Of a stretch of 64,000 nt of DNA, positions 43,097 to 51,672 are shown piece by piece. The DNA is from Pseudomonas caricapapayae (GTDB lineage Bacteria > Pseudomonadota > Gammaproteobacteria > Pseudomonadales > Pseudomonadaceae). The stretch is from positions 48,203 through 112,202 of the forward strand of contig NZ_LJPW01000157.1 of assembly GCF_001400735.1 (NCBI RefSeq), read 5' to 3'. Numbering within the stretch: position 1 is the stretch's first letter; every line of letters starts with the position of its first letter. Both the position numbers and the translations under genes were made by a program. A model generated the notes under the pieces. That model made no database searches, was not told where the DNA came from, and was given only the letters and a program-made list of their open reading frames with translations.

Positions 43097-43438
43097 ATGG
43101 TCGCATTTTCAAGTCTAACCTCGAAACTCACCAACCTCGGCAACGGTGCCGTCAACGGTGTCGGTGGCGCGTTGCAAGGCGCCAACACCGTTGCGTCCAA
43201 CGCCAGCCTGCAGAGCAATATTCTTTCGGGCACGGGCGACAGTCTGTCGGTTGCCGCACAGGCCAAGGCCAGTAAAGAGACCGACGCCAATGGCGCGAAA
43301 CTGATTGCCATGCAAGCCGAAGAAACCAAGAAGAAGCAGACGATGGACGTGCTGAACGCCATCGAAGCGGGCAAGGAAGACTCCACCAACAAAAAGATCA
43401 GTGCCACAGCGCAGAACGCTAAGGGTATCAGTTACTAA
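43097..43438 (+). CDS. hrpA: HrpA, Hrp pilus subunit
   Basis: A 113-residue pilin that polymerises into the extracellular Hrp pilus, the conduit for effectors. It is small, Ser/Ala/Asn-rich and Cys-free; its C-terminal half is a long amphipathic helix (AKLIAMQAEETKKKQTMDVLNAIE) ending in STNKKISATAQNAKGISY. By memory it is closest to the tomato-type (group of DC3000) allele. First gene of hrpA-Z-B-hrcJ-hrpD-E; a hairpin downstream probably raises its mRNA relative to later genes. Confidence 0.96.
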   Translation: MVAFSSLTSKLTNLGNGAVNGVGGALQGANTVASNASLQSNILSGTGDSLSVAAQAKASKETDANGAKLIAMQAEETKKKQTMDVLNAIEAGKEDSTNKKISATAQNAKGISY

Positions 43439-43450
43439 TTATTTCTGATT

Positions 43451-43470
43451 GCCCCCTCGCCAGAGGGGGC
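43451..43470 (+). terminator. hairpin between hrpA and hrpZ
   Basis: GCCCCCTC-GCCA-GAGGGGGC is a perfect eight-pair stem-loop without a T-run, 13 bases past the hrpA stop. It may stabilise hrpA mRNA or act as a partial terminator, giving more pilin than distal products. Confidence 0.75.
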
Positions 43471-43494
43471 CGCTATCTCAGGACGGGCGTTTCT

Positions 43495-44571
43495 ATGCAA
43501 GCTCTCAATAGCTTCAATTCCCTGCAAACCTCGGCTTCACTGTTCCCTGTGTCGCTCGACAACGACGCAACCAGCAGCACCAGCACCTCCAGCAAGGAAC
43601 TCAAGGCCGTCATCGACCAACTGGTTCAGGCCCTGACCAAAAATGGCCAGCTGGATGACACCTCGCCGCTCGGCAAGATGCTCGCCAAGGCCATGGCTGC
43701 GGACGGCAAGTCGGGCGGTAGCATTGCCGATATCACGGCAGCGCTCGACAAACTGATCCACGAAAAGCTCGGTGACAACTTCGGCGCTTCCGCAGGCATC
43801 GGTGGTGGCGCGGGTTCAGGTTCGGGTGCTGGTGGCGGCCAGCTGGACGGCGCGGGTGGTGGACAGTCTGACCTGATGAATCAGGTGCTCAATGGCCTCG
43901 GCAAAGCCGTGCTGGACAATCTGCTGACTCCTAGCGGGGAAGGCGGAACAACGTTCTCCAGCGACGATATGCCGATTCTGGAAAAAGTCGCTCAGTTCAT
44001 GGACGACAACAAGGCCCAGTTCCCCACCCGTGACGGTGGTTCCTGGATGGACGAGTTGAAGGAAGACAATGGTCTTGACGGTCAGGAAACCGCCCAATTC
44101 CGCTCGGCCCTCGACATTCTCGGTCAGCAGCTTGGCCAGCAACAGAGTGATGCAAGCGGCCTTTCGGGCAGTGGCGGCGGTGGCCTGGGGTCACCCGTGA
44201 GTGATTCGGCAGGCGCTCCGGCTTCGCTGGGCGATCCTGCAATCGATGCCAACACCGGGCCTGCCGCGAACGGCAACGGCAACATCGATGTGGGCCAGTT
44301 GATCGGGCAACTGATCGACCGCGGTCTGCAGGCGTCTGGCGGAGGTCTGGGTACGCCGACTGACAACTCTACGCAGCCGGGCACCACCAATGGCAACCTG
44401 TCCAATCAGGACTTGGGGCAATTGTTGGAAGGCTTGCTGCAGAAGGGGCTGGAGGCCACGCTCAAGGATGCTACCGGCGCTGGCAATGATTTGCAGGCAA
44501 GCGCTGCGCAGACTGTTGCCCAGATCCTCAATGCCCTGTTGCAAAGCAGCAATAACCAGGCTGTTGCCTGA
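43495..44571 (+). CDS. hrpZ: harpin HrpZ
   Basis: A 358-residue harpin: glycine-rich, Cys-free and acidic, secreted by the type III system and able to elicit the hypersensitive response and to form pores. Seen: the ELKAVIDQLVQALTKNGQLDD opening, a Gly-rich linker at about 100-120 (GIGGGAGSGSGAGGG), the QFMDDNKAQFPTRDGGSWMDELKED block and the NQDLGQLLEGLLQKGLEATLKDA near the C-terminus. Close by memory to the tomato-type HrpZ; shorter in the Gly-rich linker. Confidence 0.96.
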   Translation: MQALNSFNSLQTSASLFPVSLDNDATSSTSTSSKELKAVIDQLVQALTKNGQLDDTSPLGKMLAKAMAADGKSGGSIADITAALDKLIHEKLGDNFGASAGIGGGAGSGSGAGGGQLDGAGGGQSDLMNQVLNGLGKAVLDNLLTPSGEGGTTFSSDDMPILEKVAQFMDDNKAQFPTRDGGSWMDELKEDNGLDGQETAQFRSALDILGQQLGQQQSDASGLSGSGGGGLGSPVSDSAGAPASLGDPAIDANTGPAANGNGNIDVGQLIGQLIDRGLQASGGGLGTPTDNSTQPGTTNGNLSNQDLGQLLEGLLQKGLEATLKDATGAGNDLQASAAQTVAQILNALLQSSNNQAVA

Positions 44572-44599
44572 CCGACCGCCGCCTGACGGAGAAACCTGT

Positions 44600-44974
44600 A
44601 TGAGCATTTCCCATATCAGCCACCTCAAGAGCCTGTCTTCAGAGCTTGGGCCCAATGTGCATCAGGAGCTCGTTTCCGAGCCCGTTCAGGCGGATGTCGA
44701 TCTTTTTACGGCGGCCATGCGCCCGGACAGTGGGCCTTCGTCTTCTCATCTGTCAGACAAGGTTGCCAGTGCGCTGTCCGAGCGCCTGGGCGATACCGCA
44801 AAACTTTCCCAACAGGCGCTGCGCCAGATGAAGAGAGTCGCAGGTTCCGAAGACGGTGCTGATATTGTTCAGATGGGCCGTGCGCTGTCGCAATGCTCGT
44901 TACAGATGGCGTTGACAACCAAAGTTGTGAGCAAGAGCGCTCAGGCGCTCGACAAGCTGACCAACCTGCAGTAG
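44600..44974 (+). CDS. hrpB: HrpB, inner rod protein (SctI)
   Basis: A 124-residue protein of the type III inner rod/early substrate class (SctI). It is small and largely helical, with the C-terminal helix QCSLQMALTTKVVSKSAQALDKLTNLQ typical of rod subunits. ATG 44600 is chosen, 28 bases after hrpZ; the longer open frame upstream lies within hrpZ. It precedes hrcJ by eight bases. Confidence 0.9.
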   Translation: MSISHISHLKSLSSELGPNVHQELVSEPVQADVDLFTAAMRPDSGPSSSHLSDKVASALSERLGDTAKLSQQALRQMKRVAGSEDGADIVQMGRALSQCSLQMALTTKVVSKSAQALDKLTNLQ

Positions 44975-44982
44975 AGGTCTAC

Positions 44983-45789
44983 GTGAAATTTCTCAGCGCA
45001 GGTCTGCTGCTGATGTGCATTCTGATGCTCGGCGGCTGCAGTGATGACACCGATTTGTTCACTGGACTCTCCGAACAGGATTCCAACGAAGTCGTGGCGC
45101 GGCTTGCGGATCAGCATATCGATGCGCGCAAACGCCTGGAAAAAACCGGTGTGGTGGTCACTGTCGCTACCAGCGACATGAACCGCGCCGTACGTGTTCT
45201 GGACGCTGCCGGTCTGCCGCGGCATTCGCGCACCAGCCTGGGCGAAATCTTCAAGAAGGAAGGCGTGATTTCGACGCCGCTCGAAGAACGTGCTCGTTAC
45301 ATCTATGCCTTGTCTCAGGAGCTTGAGGCAACTCTTTCGCAAATCGACGGCGTTATTGTCGCCAGGGTGCATGTGGTGCTCCCGGAGCGCATAGCGCCGG
45401 GCGAGCCGGTGCAACCTGCGTCCGCAGCCGTGTTCATCAAGCATTCTGCATCGCTTGACCCCGACAGTGTGCGTGGGCGAATTCAACAGATGGTCGCCAG
45501 CAGTATTCCTGGCATGTCTACCCAGTCTGCGGATTCGAAGAAGTTTTCCATCGTGTTCGTGCCCGCTGTCGAGTTTCAGGAAACCACCCAATGGGTGAGT
45601 TTCGGGCCTTTCAAGCTGGACAGCGCAAACCTGCCATTCTGGAACGTCATGCTCTGGGTCATCCCGGCAGGTTTTGCTCTTTTGCTGCTGATTGTCTTGC
45701 TGGCAGTACGCAGTGACTGGCGTAACGGGTTGCTGCGCCGCACAGGTTTCGGCGCGCGCAGTCGTACCGGCCTGCCGGCGCGTACGTAA
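44983..45789 (+). CDS. hrcJ: HrcJ, inner-membrane ring lipoprotein (SctJ)
   Basis: A 268-residue lipoprotein of the secretion basal body (SctJ, inner ring). Start GTG 44983 with AGAGG ahead; a signal peptide ends in the lipobox LGGC. The two ring-building domains follow (LSEQDSNEVVARLADQHIDA...), and a transmembrane helix lies near the C-terminus (WVIPAGFALLLLIVLLAV). Length matches the family. Its stop overlaps hrpD by one base. Confidence 0.95.
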   Translation: MKFLSAGLLLMCILMLGGCSDDTDLFTGLSEQDSNEVVARLADQHIDARKRLEKTGVVVTVATSDMNRAVRVLDAAGLPRHSRTSLGEIFKKEGVISTPLEERARYIYALSQELEATLSQIDGVIVARVHVVLPERIAPGEPVQPASAAVFIKHSASLDPDSVRGRIQQMVASSIPGMSTQSADSKKFSIVFVPAVEFQETTQWVSFGPFKLDSANLPFWNVMLWVIPAGFALLLLIVLLAVRSDWRNGLLRRTGFGARSRTGLPART

Positions 45790-46316
45790 TGGATCCGACG
45801 GTCGAAGCGCTCTGGGTTCGCTGGTGGTGCAATCCCTGGTCGTGGGCTCATCCGGTCCGGCAGCACAGATTCGCCGAGTCTTGCGGACTGACGGTGGGCG
45901 AATGCGACGCGCTCATGGCTTGCCGCCACAGCGTGTTCCTGGAGAGCGTGGGGATTGCGCCCGCTCAACCGGCCGTTGCCGACACGGCGGTGCTGGACTG
46001 GCTGACATTGACACCCGTTCAGCGTGAACAGGCCATAGGCCTGGCGCAGTTGATCTGTTTTACCCGCTATGAAAGTGACGGGCCGGACGGGCCGTGGTGT
46101 TGGGCGCTCGCCAAGGCGCTGCGTCCGGCGGTATGGCTGCCCGCCGATGTCTACGATGCGCGCTTGCTGTTAGGTGCCTGGCTCGGGTCGCAGCACTGGT
46201 CGCGTCTGCGGCTGGCCTGGCCTCCGGGCGAAGTTGCCGATGTGCCCTGCGAGGCACCGGAGAACAAGCTTCAGACACTGTGGCGCGCCATCCTGTGGCG
46301 CGTCACGGCAGCCTGA
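45789..46316 (+). CDS. hrpD: HrpD, sorting-platform protein (SctK)
   Basis: A 175-residue protein, weakly conserved, in the position of SctK (sorting-platform accessory). It is Trp-rich (LWVRWWCNPWSWAH) and otherwise featureless. Start ATG 45789 shares one base with hrcJ's stop. Identified mostly by position between hrcJ and hrpE. Confidence 0.88.
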   Translation: MDPTVEALWVRWWCNPWSWAHPVRQHRFAESCGLTVGECDALMACRHSVFLESVGIAPAQPAVADTAVLDWLTLTPVQREQAIGLAQLICFTRYESDGPDGPWCWALAKALRPAVWLPADVYDARLLLGAWLGSQHWSRLRLAWPPGEVADVPCEAPENKLQTLWRAILWRVTAA

Positions 46317-46351
46317 ATTGAACCTCATACCTTCTGCGTCAGGAATTGCCC

Positions 46352-46933
46352 ATGCTTGCCAAACGCAGTATTGCCTTGACGACCGCGTCGCTGCTGCCTG
46401 AACCGATCTTGCGTCGCGAAGACATCGCCGACAGTCTGCTGGCCCGCGACATCCTCGCTGACGCCCGTCAGCAGGCCGAGCAGATGCTTGTCCGCACGCA
46501 GGAGGAGGCCGATCGTCTCAACCAGCAGGCGCTGGCGCAGTTCTGGGAAAACGCCAATGCATTTCTCTGCGAGCTTCAGCAGCAGCGCGAAACCCTGCAA
46601 CAGGAGTCGATGGTTGCCGTGGAGGCGCTGTTGAGCGAGTCACTGCGGCACTTGCTGGACGACACCACGCTGGCCGAGCGGGCGCGGGCTCTGGCCAGAA
46701 ACCTGGCTGCCAGCCAGCTCAACCAGGCAATCGCAACGCTCAGCGTGCACCCCGACATGGCTGAACCGGTCGCCGAGTGGCTGGCGGAAAGCCGTTTCGC
46801 CGAGCACTGGCAGCTCAAGCGAGATGCATCGGTAGCATCAGGCAGCCTGCGCCTGAGCGACGCCAACGGTGCCTTCGATATCGACTGGATGACGTTGCGC
46901 AATGGCCTGCTGGGGGCCGAACAGTCTGCCTGA
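46352..46933 (+). CDS. hrpE: HrpE, ATPase regulator (SctL)
   Basis: A 193-residue SctL-type stator, with an N-terminal short region, a long coiled coil (ARQQAEQMLVRTQEEADRLNQQALAQFWENA) and a C-terminal domain that holds the ATPase HrcN. ATG 46352 has AGGAA six bases ahead; a TTG at 46346 has none. Last gene of the hrpA operon. Confidence 0.94.
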   Translation: MLAKRSIALTTASLLPEPILRREDIADSLLARDILADARQQAEQMLVRTQEEADRLNQQALAQFWENANAFLCELQQQRETLQQESMVAVEALLSESLRHLLDDTTLAERARALARNLAASQLNQAIATLSVHPDMAEPVAEWLAESRFAEHWQLKRDASVASGSLRLSDANGAFDIDWMTLRNGLLGAEQSA

Positions 46934-46964
46934 CACAGGTTTGAGCGCACGCAGAGTCGAAGAT

Positions 46965-46993
46965 GGAACCGTGCCGCAGGTTTGCTCCACTCA
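46965..46993 (+). promoter_or_regulatory. hrp box of the hrpF-hrcC operon
   Basis: GGAACC, 16 bases, CCACTCA, an exact match, 33 bases before hrpF. Confidence 0.94.
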
Positions 46994-47025
46994 AGGTATG
47001 AACCCTTTTGCTGGAGCACCAGGAC

Positions 47026-47250
47026 ATGATCAGTTTCAACAGCTTGCAACGCCATCTCGACAACTCCGCGAGCCGCGCGCAGACCCACATGGAAGACGCG
47101 GCAATGGACGCCTCGGAAAGTGGCTCCATCGATGATCTTCAGGCTTTCAACGATGCGCAGCAGCAGGTGGACGTCGCAGGTATTGCCGTCAACGAAAGCT
47201 TGCGCGCCAAACACGGCATTACCAAAGCGATCATCGATGGAATTCAGTGA
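47026..47250 (+). CDS. hrpF: HrpF, small Hrp protein (pilus-subunit chaperone)
   Basis: A 74-residue small helical protein, required for pilus assembly and thought to chaperone HrpA (related in size to needle-chaperone components). ATG 47026 follows GGAG by nine bases. It overlaps hrpG by 14 bases. First gene of hrpF-G-hrcC-T-V. Confidence 0.9.
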   Translation: MISFNSLQRHLDNSASRAQTHMEDAAMDASESGSIDDLQAFNDAQQQVDVAGIAVNESLRAKHGITKAIIDGIQ

Positions 47251-47668
47251 CTTCACCGAGATCCTCGGCCAGTGGGCTGAACAGCGTCCGGCGACTCCGC
47301 TGGATTGCTGGATCGATGATGCCAACGTGCGTCTTGCGGCACACGTCAACGGGATATGTTGCAGCATCGAGCTGCTCGATCCCTACGATGCCGCTGATCC
47401 GCAACGTCTGGAAGCCCTGCTCAGTGAAGGCGGGGCGAGCCTGGCGTGTGCCTGCGAGGGCGCACTGGGTATCGATCCAGAAACACGTTGTGTAGTCCTG
47501 GTCAGCTGGATCCCCGACCCCTTTCATCTCAACGACCTGCTCAGTCGCCTGGAAAGCCTGGCCAATCAGCGCGCGGCCTTGCTCAGCCTGATGCAGACCT
47601 CAATTCGCAATACGGCGCCCACTCTGCTCGGGCGTGCGAACCTCAACAACCGGCAACCGGGAGTGTGA
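47237..47668 (+). CDS. hrpG: HrpG, chaperone-like regulator of HrpV
   Basis: A 143-residue protein with the acidic alpha/beta layout of type III chaperones (EFSDFTEILGQWAEQRPATPL). HrpG binds HrpV and so relieves repression of HrpS. ATG 47237 lies inside the end of hrpF; the longer frame upstream is overlap. It ends just before hrcC. Confidence 0.92.
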   Translation: MEFSDFTEILGQWAEQRPATPLDCWIDDANVRLAAHVNGICCSIELLDPYDAADPQRLEALLSEGGASLACACEGALGIDPETRCVVLVSWIPDPFHLNDLLSRLESLANQRAALLSLMQTSIRNTAPTLLGRANLNNRQPGV

Positions 47669-47669
47669 A

Positions 47670-49769
47670 ATGCGCAAGGCCTTAATGTGGTTGCCTTTAC
47701 TGTTGATCGGGGTGACCCCTGTTACCTGGGCGGTCACCCCCGAAGCCTGGAAGCACACTGCCTACGCCTACGATGCCCGGCAGACTGAGCTGGGTACGGC
47801 ACTGGCTGACTTTGCCAAAGAGTTCGGCATGGCACTGGATATGCCATCAATGCCGGGAAAGCTGGATGGCCGGATTCGCGCCCAGAACCCCGAGGAATTT
47901 CTCGACCGTCTGGGTCAGGAGTATCACTTTCAGTGGTTCGTCTATAACGACACGCTGTACATCAGTCCTTCCAGCGAGCGCACATCGGCGCGTATCGAGG
48001 TTTCTCCCGATGCCGTGGATGACCTGCAGACGGCCCTGACCGACGTGGGCCTGCTGGACAAACGCTTCGGCTGGGGCGCTCTGCCCGATGAAGGTGTGGT
48101 GCTGGTCCGCGGTCCGGCCAAATATGTGGAGTTCGTGCGCGACTACAGCAAGAAAGTCGAAAAGCCGGATAAAAAAGCCGATAAGCAGGACGTTGTCGTC
48201 CTGCCGCTCAGGTACGCCAACGCCGCCGATCGCACTATTCGTTATCGCGACCAGCAACTGGTCGTGGCCGGTGTTGCCAGTATTCTTCAGGACCTGCTGG
48301 AAAGTCGTGCACGTGGCGAGAGCATCGACAGTGTGAACCTGCTGCCGGGGCAGGGCGGTGGCATTTCGAGCGGTGCCGGGGCTTCGGCAGCGGCCTTGCC
48401 TTACAACCTGGGTTCCAACGGGATCGATACAGGTGCCTTGCAGCAAGGCATTGACCGCGTATTGAGTTTCGGCAGCAAACGATCCGGTAAAGGTCATTCC
48501 GCAGGGCGCACAAGCATTCGGGTAAGCGCCGACGTGCGTAACAACGCGGTACTGATCTATGACTTGCCAGAGCGCAAGGCCATGTACGAGAAGCTGGTCA
48601 AGGAGCTCGATGTTCCTCGCAACCTGATCGAAATCGATGCGGTTATTCTCGACATCGACCGCAACGAGCTGGCGGAGCTGTCCAGCCGCTGGAATTTCAA
48701 TGCAGGCAATGTAAGTGGCGGTGCCAGCCTGTTTGACGCCGGGACCAGTTCGACCATGTTCATTCAGAACGCCAGCAAGTTTTCCGCCGAGCTGCACGCG
48801 CTGGAAGGCAATGGTTCTGCGTCGGTCATCGGTAATCCGTCGATCCTGACACTGGAGAATCAGCCAGCGGTAATCGACCTGAGCCGTACTGAATACCTGA
48901 CCGCCACGTCCGAACGCGCGGCTGAAATTCTGCCGGTCACTGCCGGCACCAGCTTGCAGGTCATCCCCCGTTCGCTGGACCACGACGGCAAGCCCCAGGT
49001 GCAAATGATCGTGGACATCGAAGACGGTCAGATCGATGTTTCGACCATCAATGACACGCAGCCAAGTGTGCGCAGAGGAAACGTCAGCACCCAGGCAGTG
49101 ATCGCCGAGCATGGCTCGCTGGTGGTCGGCGGCTTCCACGGGCTGGAGGCCAATGACCGGATTCACAAGATTCCGTTGCTGGGCGACATCCCGTACATCG
49201 GCAAGCTGCTGTTCCAGTCCCGCAGCCGTGAATTGAGCCAGCGTGAACGTCTGTTCATCCTGACTCCGCGTCTGATCGGCGATCAGGTCAATCCGGCCCG
49301 CTATGTGGAAAACGGCAACCCGCATGACATCGATGACCAGATGAAGAAGATCAAGGACCGTCGTGACGGGGGAGAATTGCCGACCCGTGGTGACATCCAG
49401 AAGGTCTTCACCCAGATGGTCGACGGTGCCGCGCCGGTAGGCATGCGCACGGGCGAAACACTGCCCTTTGAAACCGACAGCCTGTGTGACCCGGGCGAAG
49501 GACTGACGCTCGATCGCCAACGTTCGCAGTGGTTCGTCAAGAAAGACTGGGGCGTTGCAGTGGTGGTCGCACGCAACAATACCGACAAGCCGGTACGGAT
49601 CGACGAAAGTCGCTGTGGTGGCCGCTGGGTCATTGGCGTTGCCGCGTGGCCTCACGCATGGCTGCAGCCGGGCGAGGAGAGCGAGGTGTATATCGCTGTA
49701 CGCCAGCCACAGATATCGAAAATGGCCAAAGAAAGCCGACCTTCGTTGCTAAAGGGAGCGACACCATGA
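47670..49769 (+). CDS. hrcC: HrcC, outer-membrane secretin (SctC)
   Basis: A 699-residue secretin forming the outer-membrane ring: signal peptide (MRKALMWLPLLLIGVTPVTWA), N0/N1/N3 domains, and the C-terminal secretin domain (VIGNPSILTLENQPAVIDL; QVIPRSL; LVVGGFHGLEANDRIHKIPLLGDIPYIGKLLF). Start ATG 47670 one base after the hrpG stop; an upstream ATG at 47634 lies in hrpG. It overlaps hrpT by four bases. Intact. Confidence 0.97.
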   Translation: MRKALMWLPLLLIGVTPVTWAVTPEAWKHTAYAYDARQTELGTALADFAKEFGMALDMPSMPGKLDGRIRAQNPEEFLDRLGQEYHFQWFVYNDTLYISPSSERTSARIEVSPDAVDDLQTALTDVGLLDKRFGWGALPDEGVVLVRGPAKYVEFVRDYSKKVEKPDKKADKQDVVVLPLRYANAADRTIRYRDQQLVVAGVASILQDLLESRARGESIDSVNLLPGQGGGISSGAGASAAALPYNLGSNGIDTGALQQGIDRVLSFGSKRSGKGHSAGRTSIRVSADVRNNAVLIYDLPERKAMYEKLVKELDVPRNLIEIDAVILDIDRNELAELSSRWNFNAGNVSGGASLFDAGTSSTMFIQNASKFSAELHALEGNGSASVIGNPSILTLENQPAVIDLSRTEYLTATSERAAEILPVTAGTSLQVIPRSLDHDGKPQVQMIVDIEDGQIDVSTINDTQPSVRRGNVSTQAVIAEHGSLVVGGFHGLEANDRIHKIPLLGDIPYIGKLLFQSRSRELSQRERLFILTPRLIGDQVNPARYVENGNPHDIDDQMKKIKDRRDGGELPTRGDIQKVFTQMVDGAAPVGMRTGETLPFETDSLCDPGEGLTLDRQRSQWFVKKDWGVAVVVARNNTDKPVRIDESRCGGRWVIGVAAWPHAWLQPGEESEVYIAVRQPQISKMAKESRPSLLKGATP

Positions 49770-49969
49770 GTATGCGTCATCTTGCTGTCATGTTTTTGCT
49801 GGTCGCTACTCTGACGGGTTGTGCTACCCATGGTTGCGCCGGGTATGCGTGCAAGCGTCCCGACTCGAACAGCCGCGAGCTGGTGATCTGGTGGCCGCCT
49901 GACATGCGTCAGGGGCTGGATGATCGTGATCATGAGCTGGATTACACCGTTGTGCAGTTAAAGGACTGA
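49766..49969 (+). CDS. hrpT: HrpT, small lipoprotein (secretin pilotin)
   Basis: A 67-residue lipoprotein with a signal peptide ending in LTGC. HrpT assists assembly of the secretin HrcC at the outer membrane. Start ATG 49766 overlaps hrcC's stop (ATGA) and has GGGAG seven bases before. The mature part has two Cys after the lipid Cys (HGCAGYACK). Confidence 0.93.
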   Translation: MSMRHLAVMFLLVATLTGCATHGCAGYACKRPDSNSRELVIWWPPDMRQGLDDRDHELDYTVVQLKD

Positions 49970-49971
49970 AG

Positions 49972-50331
49972 ATGATCGAGGTAATGGAAAAAGCAGCGTT
50001 CTACGCCCAGGTCGCCGCCCAGAGCCCGGCCGTATGGCCGGTCGCCAAGGGTGTCGCTTTCGTCAGCCGGCGTGAGCACCACGACTGGGGTATAGCGTTG
50101 CATATCGAAGGCCGCGCGCTGCGCCCCGAGCAATTGCGCGAGGCACTGCAACGCCGCTTCATGGAAGCCGAACGGTTTAGTCGTTACTTTCTGTTTCTGG
50201 ATGTACGGCGCGACTTTGTGGTGTGGCACGCAGTGAACGACACGCCCGACTCGTTCGCCAGCCTGGATGAAATCCGTCGACACGAGTTGATGCTGGCGGG
50301 GCTTGAACATTTGAATGAGGAGCTGCACTGA
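49972..50331 (+). CDS. hrpV: HrpV, anti-activator of HrpS
   Basis: A 119-residue negative regulator that binds HrpS and is countered by HrpG, forming a feedback loop on hrpL. It looks like a small alpha/beta chaperone-like protein (EKAAFYAQVAAQ...SREHHDWGIALHIEG). ATG 49972 has AAGGA six bases before. Last gene of this operon, convergent with hrcU over 261 bases that hold one hairpin and nothing else I can identify. Confidence 0.93.
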   Translation: MIEVMEKAAFYAQVAAQSPAVWPVAKGVAFVSRREHHDWGIALHIEGRALRPEQLREALQRRFMEAERFSRYFLFLDVRRDFVVWHAVNDTPDSFASLDEIRRHELMLAGLEHLNEELH

Positions 50332-50346
50332 CCGCCTGATTTACCC

Positions 50347-50379
50347 GTGTGGGTGGGCCCGATCAGGGCCCATCAACAC
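50347..50379. terminator. hairpin between hrpV and hrcU
   Basis: GTGT-G-GGTGGGCCC, loop GATCA, GGGCCCATC-A-ACAC makes a stem with one G-T pair in the gap between the convergent ends of the two operons. No T-run; a likely shared terminator. Confidence 0.55.
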
Positions 50380-50592
50380 GGCCTTCCGGATTTCCCCCTT
50401 CGTAATGCCTCTTCGCACTCATGTCCCTACCCGTATGGTCACGGCACTTCTCGTGGTTTGAGCCCTGTCTTGCGGGTTCTTCATGAGCTGCCCATCACAC
50501 CAGCACAAAACGCCATAGCCCTGCACGCGCGTGTTCATGCCGGTGGATTCCTGCGTTCAGTGCGGGTTTGCGGTGTGTGATGCTCTGCGGGG

Positions 50593-51672
50593 CTACTGCT
50601 CGTCTTCGATGCGAATCACTTCGCTGGTGACTTCGTCCAGTTGACGGACGACCTTGTAGATATGAGCGACGGTCAGCAGTGTGGTGCGGGGGATGTATTT
50701 GCCGGCTTTGACCTTGTACAGGGTGCGCGCCAGCCAGATGCTCTGAACAACCGGAATGCCAGCCTTCTTGGCCCGCTCGATCAGCGCCAGTGCGTCCGCG
50801 TCCTCACCCTTGCAATGGATCATCGGCAGTGGCGTCTCCCCCGGCCGGTAATACAGCGCCACCGCGTAGTGGGTCGGGTTGATCAGCAGCATGTCCGCCT
50901 CTTCCACCGGTTTGGGCGCAGCACTGGGTTCCTGGTTGAGGATTTCATGGGACAGCTGCCGACGGTGGCCCTTGACGTGCGGATCGCCTTCGGACTGTTT
51001 GTATTCCTTCTTGATGTCTTCATGGCTCATGCGCAGTTTTTTCGCGTGGAAGTACTTCTGCATGGCAAAGTCGACCATGGCAATGACCAGCAACAAACCC
51101 AGAATCACCCGCAGGGTGTGCTGAAACAGCTCGACCAGTGCATGCCAGTAGGTCGTCAGGTCGCTGTTGGCCAGCAGGATCAGCGTGCCCAGCGCCGGTT
51201 TGACCTGTGAGTACAGCGTCGCTCCGATCGCCAGGGCTTTGATTACGCTGAGCACCAGGTTGAGAATGTTCTGCCCGGAAAACATCTGCTTGGCATGGGA
51301 GAAGGGGTTGATCTTGTTGATGTCGAGTTTCAAGGCCTTGGGGGCGAACAGGAAGCCGATCTGCATCCAGCTGCTGATCAGGCGCATGAGCATTGCCAGG
51401 CCGACGCTGCACAACGTAAAGCTGAGCAACACGGAAAAGCCTTCGTTGGCGATCAGTTCCACCGATGCCATGAACGGCCGGTCGATACCCTTGAACGAAA
51501 GCCCCAGCAAGGCTTGCAGGCGATTCACACTTTCGTCGGCCAGGCCCAGGGTGACTTCGCTGACGGCCAGCAACACCAGCAGTTTGCCGAGGTCCTGACT
51601 CTGCCCGACCTGACCTTTTTCCCGCGCGTCGCGAATCTGTTTGGGCGTCGCCTTTTCTGTTTTTTCGCTCAC
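50593..51672 (-). CDS. hrcU: HrcU, export-apparatus switch protein (SctU)
   Basis: A 359-residue inner-membrane protein with four transmembrane helices and a cytoplasmic domain bearing the autocleavage site NPTH (INPTHYAVALYY), which sets substrate specificity. Start is GTG 51672, overlapping the hrcT stop (GTGA). Last gene of the hrpU-type operon. Confidence 0.97.
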   Translation of the reverse strand: MSEKTEKATPKQIRDAREKGQVGQSQDLGKLLVLLAVSEVTLGLADESVNRLQALLGLSFKGIDRPFMASVELIANEGFSVLLSFTLCSVGLAMLMRLISSWMQIGFLFAPKALKLDINKINPFSHAKQMFSGQNILNLVLSVIKALAIGATLYSQVKPALGTLILLANSDLTTYWHALVELFQHTLRVILGLLLVIAMVDFAMQKYFHAKKLRMSHEDIKKEYKQSEGDPHVKGHRRQLSHEILNQEPSAAPKPVEEADMLLINPTHYAVALYYRPGETPLPMIHCKGEDADALALIERAKKAGIPVVQSIWLARTLYKVKAGKYIPRTTLLTVAHIYKVVRQLDEVTSEVIRIEDEQ

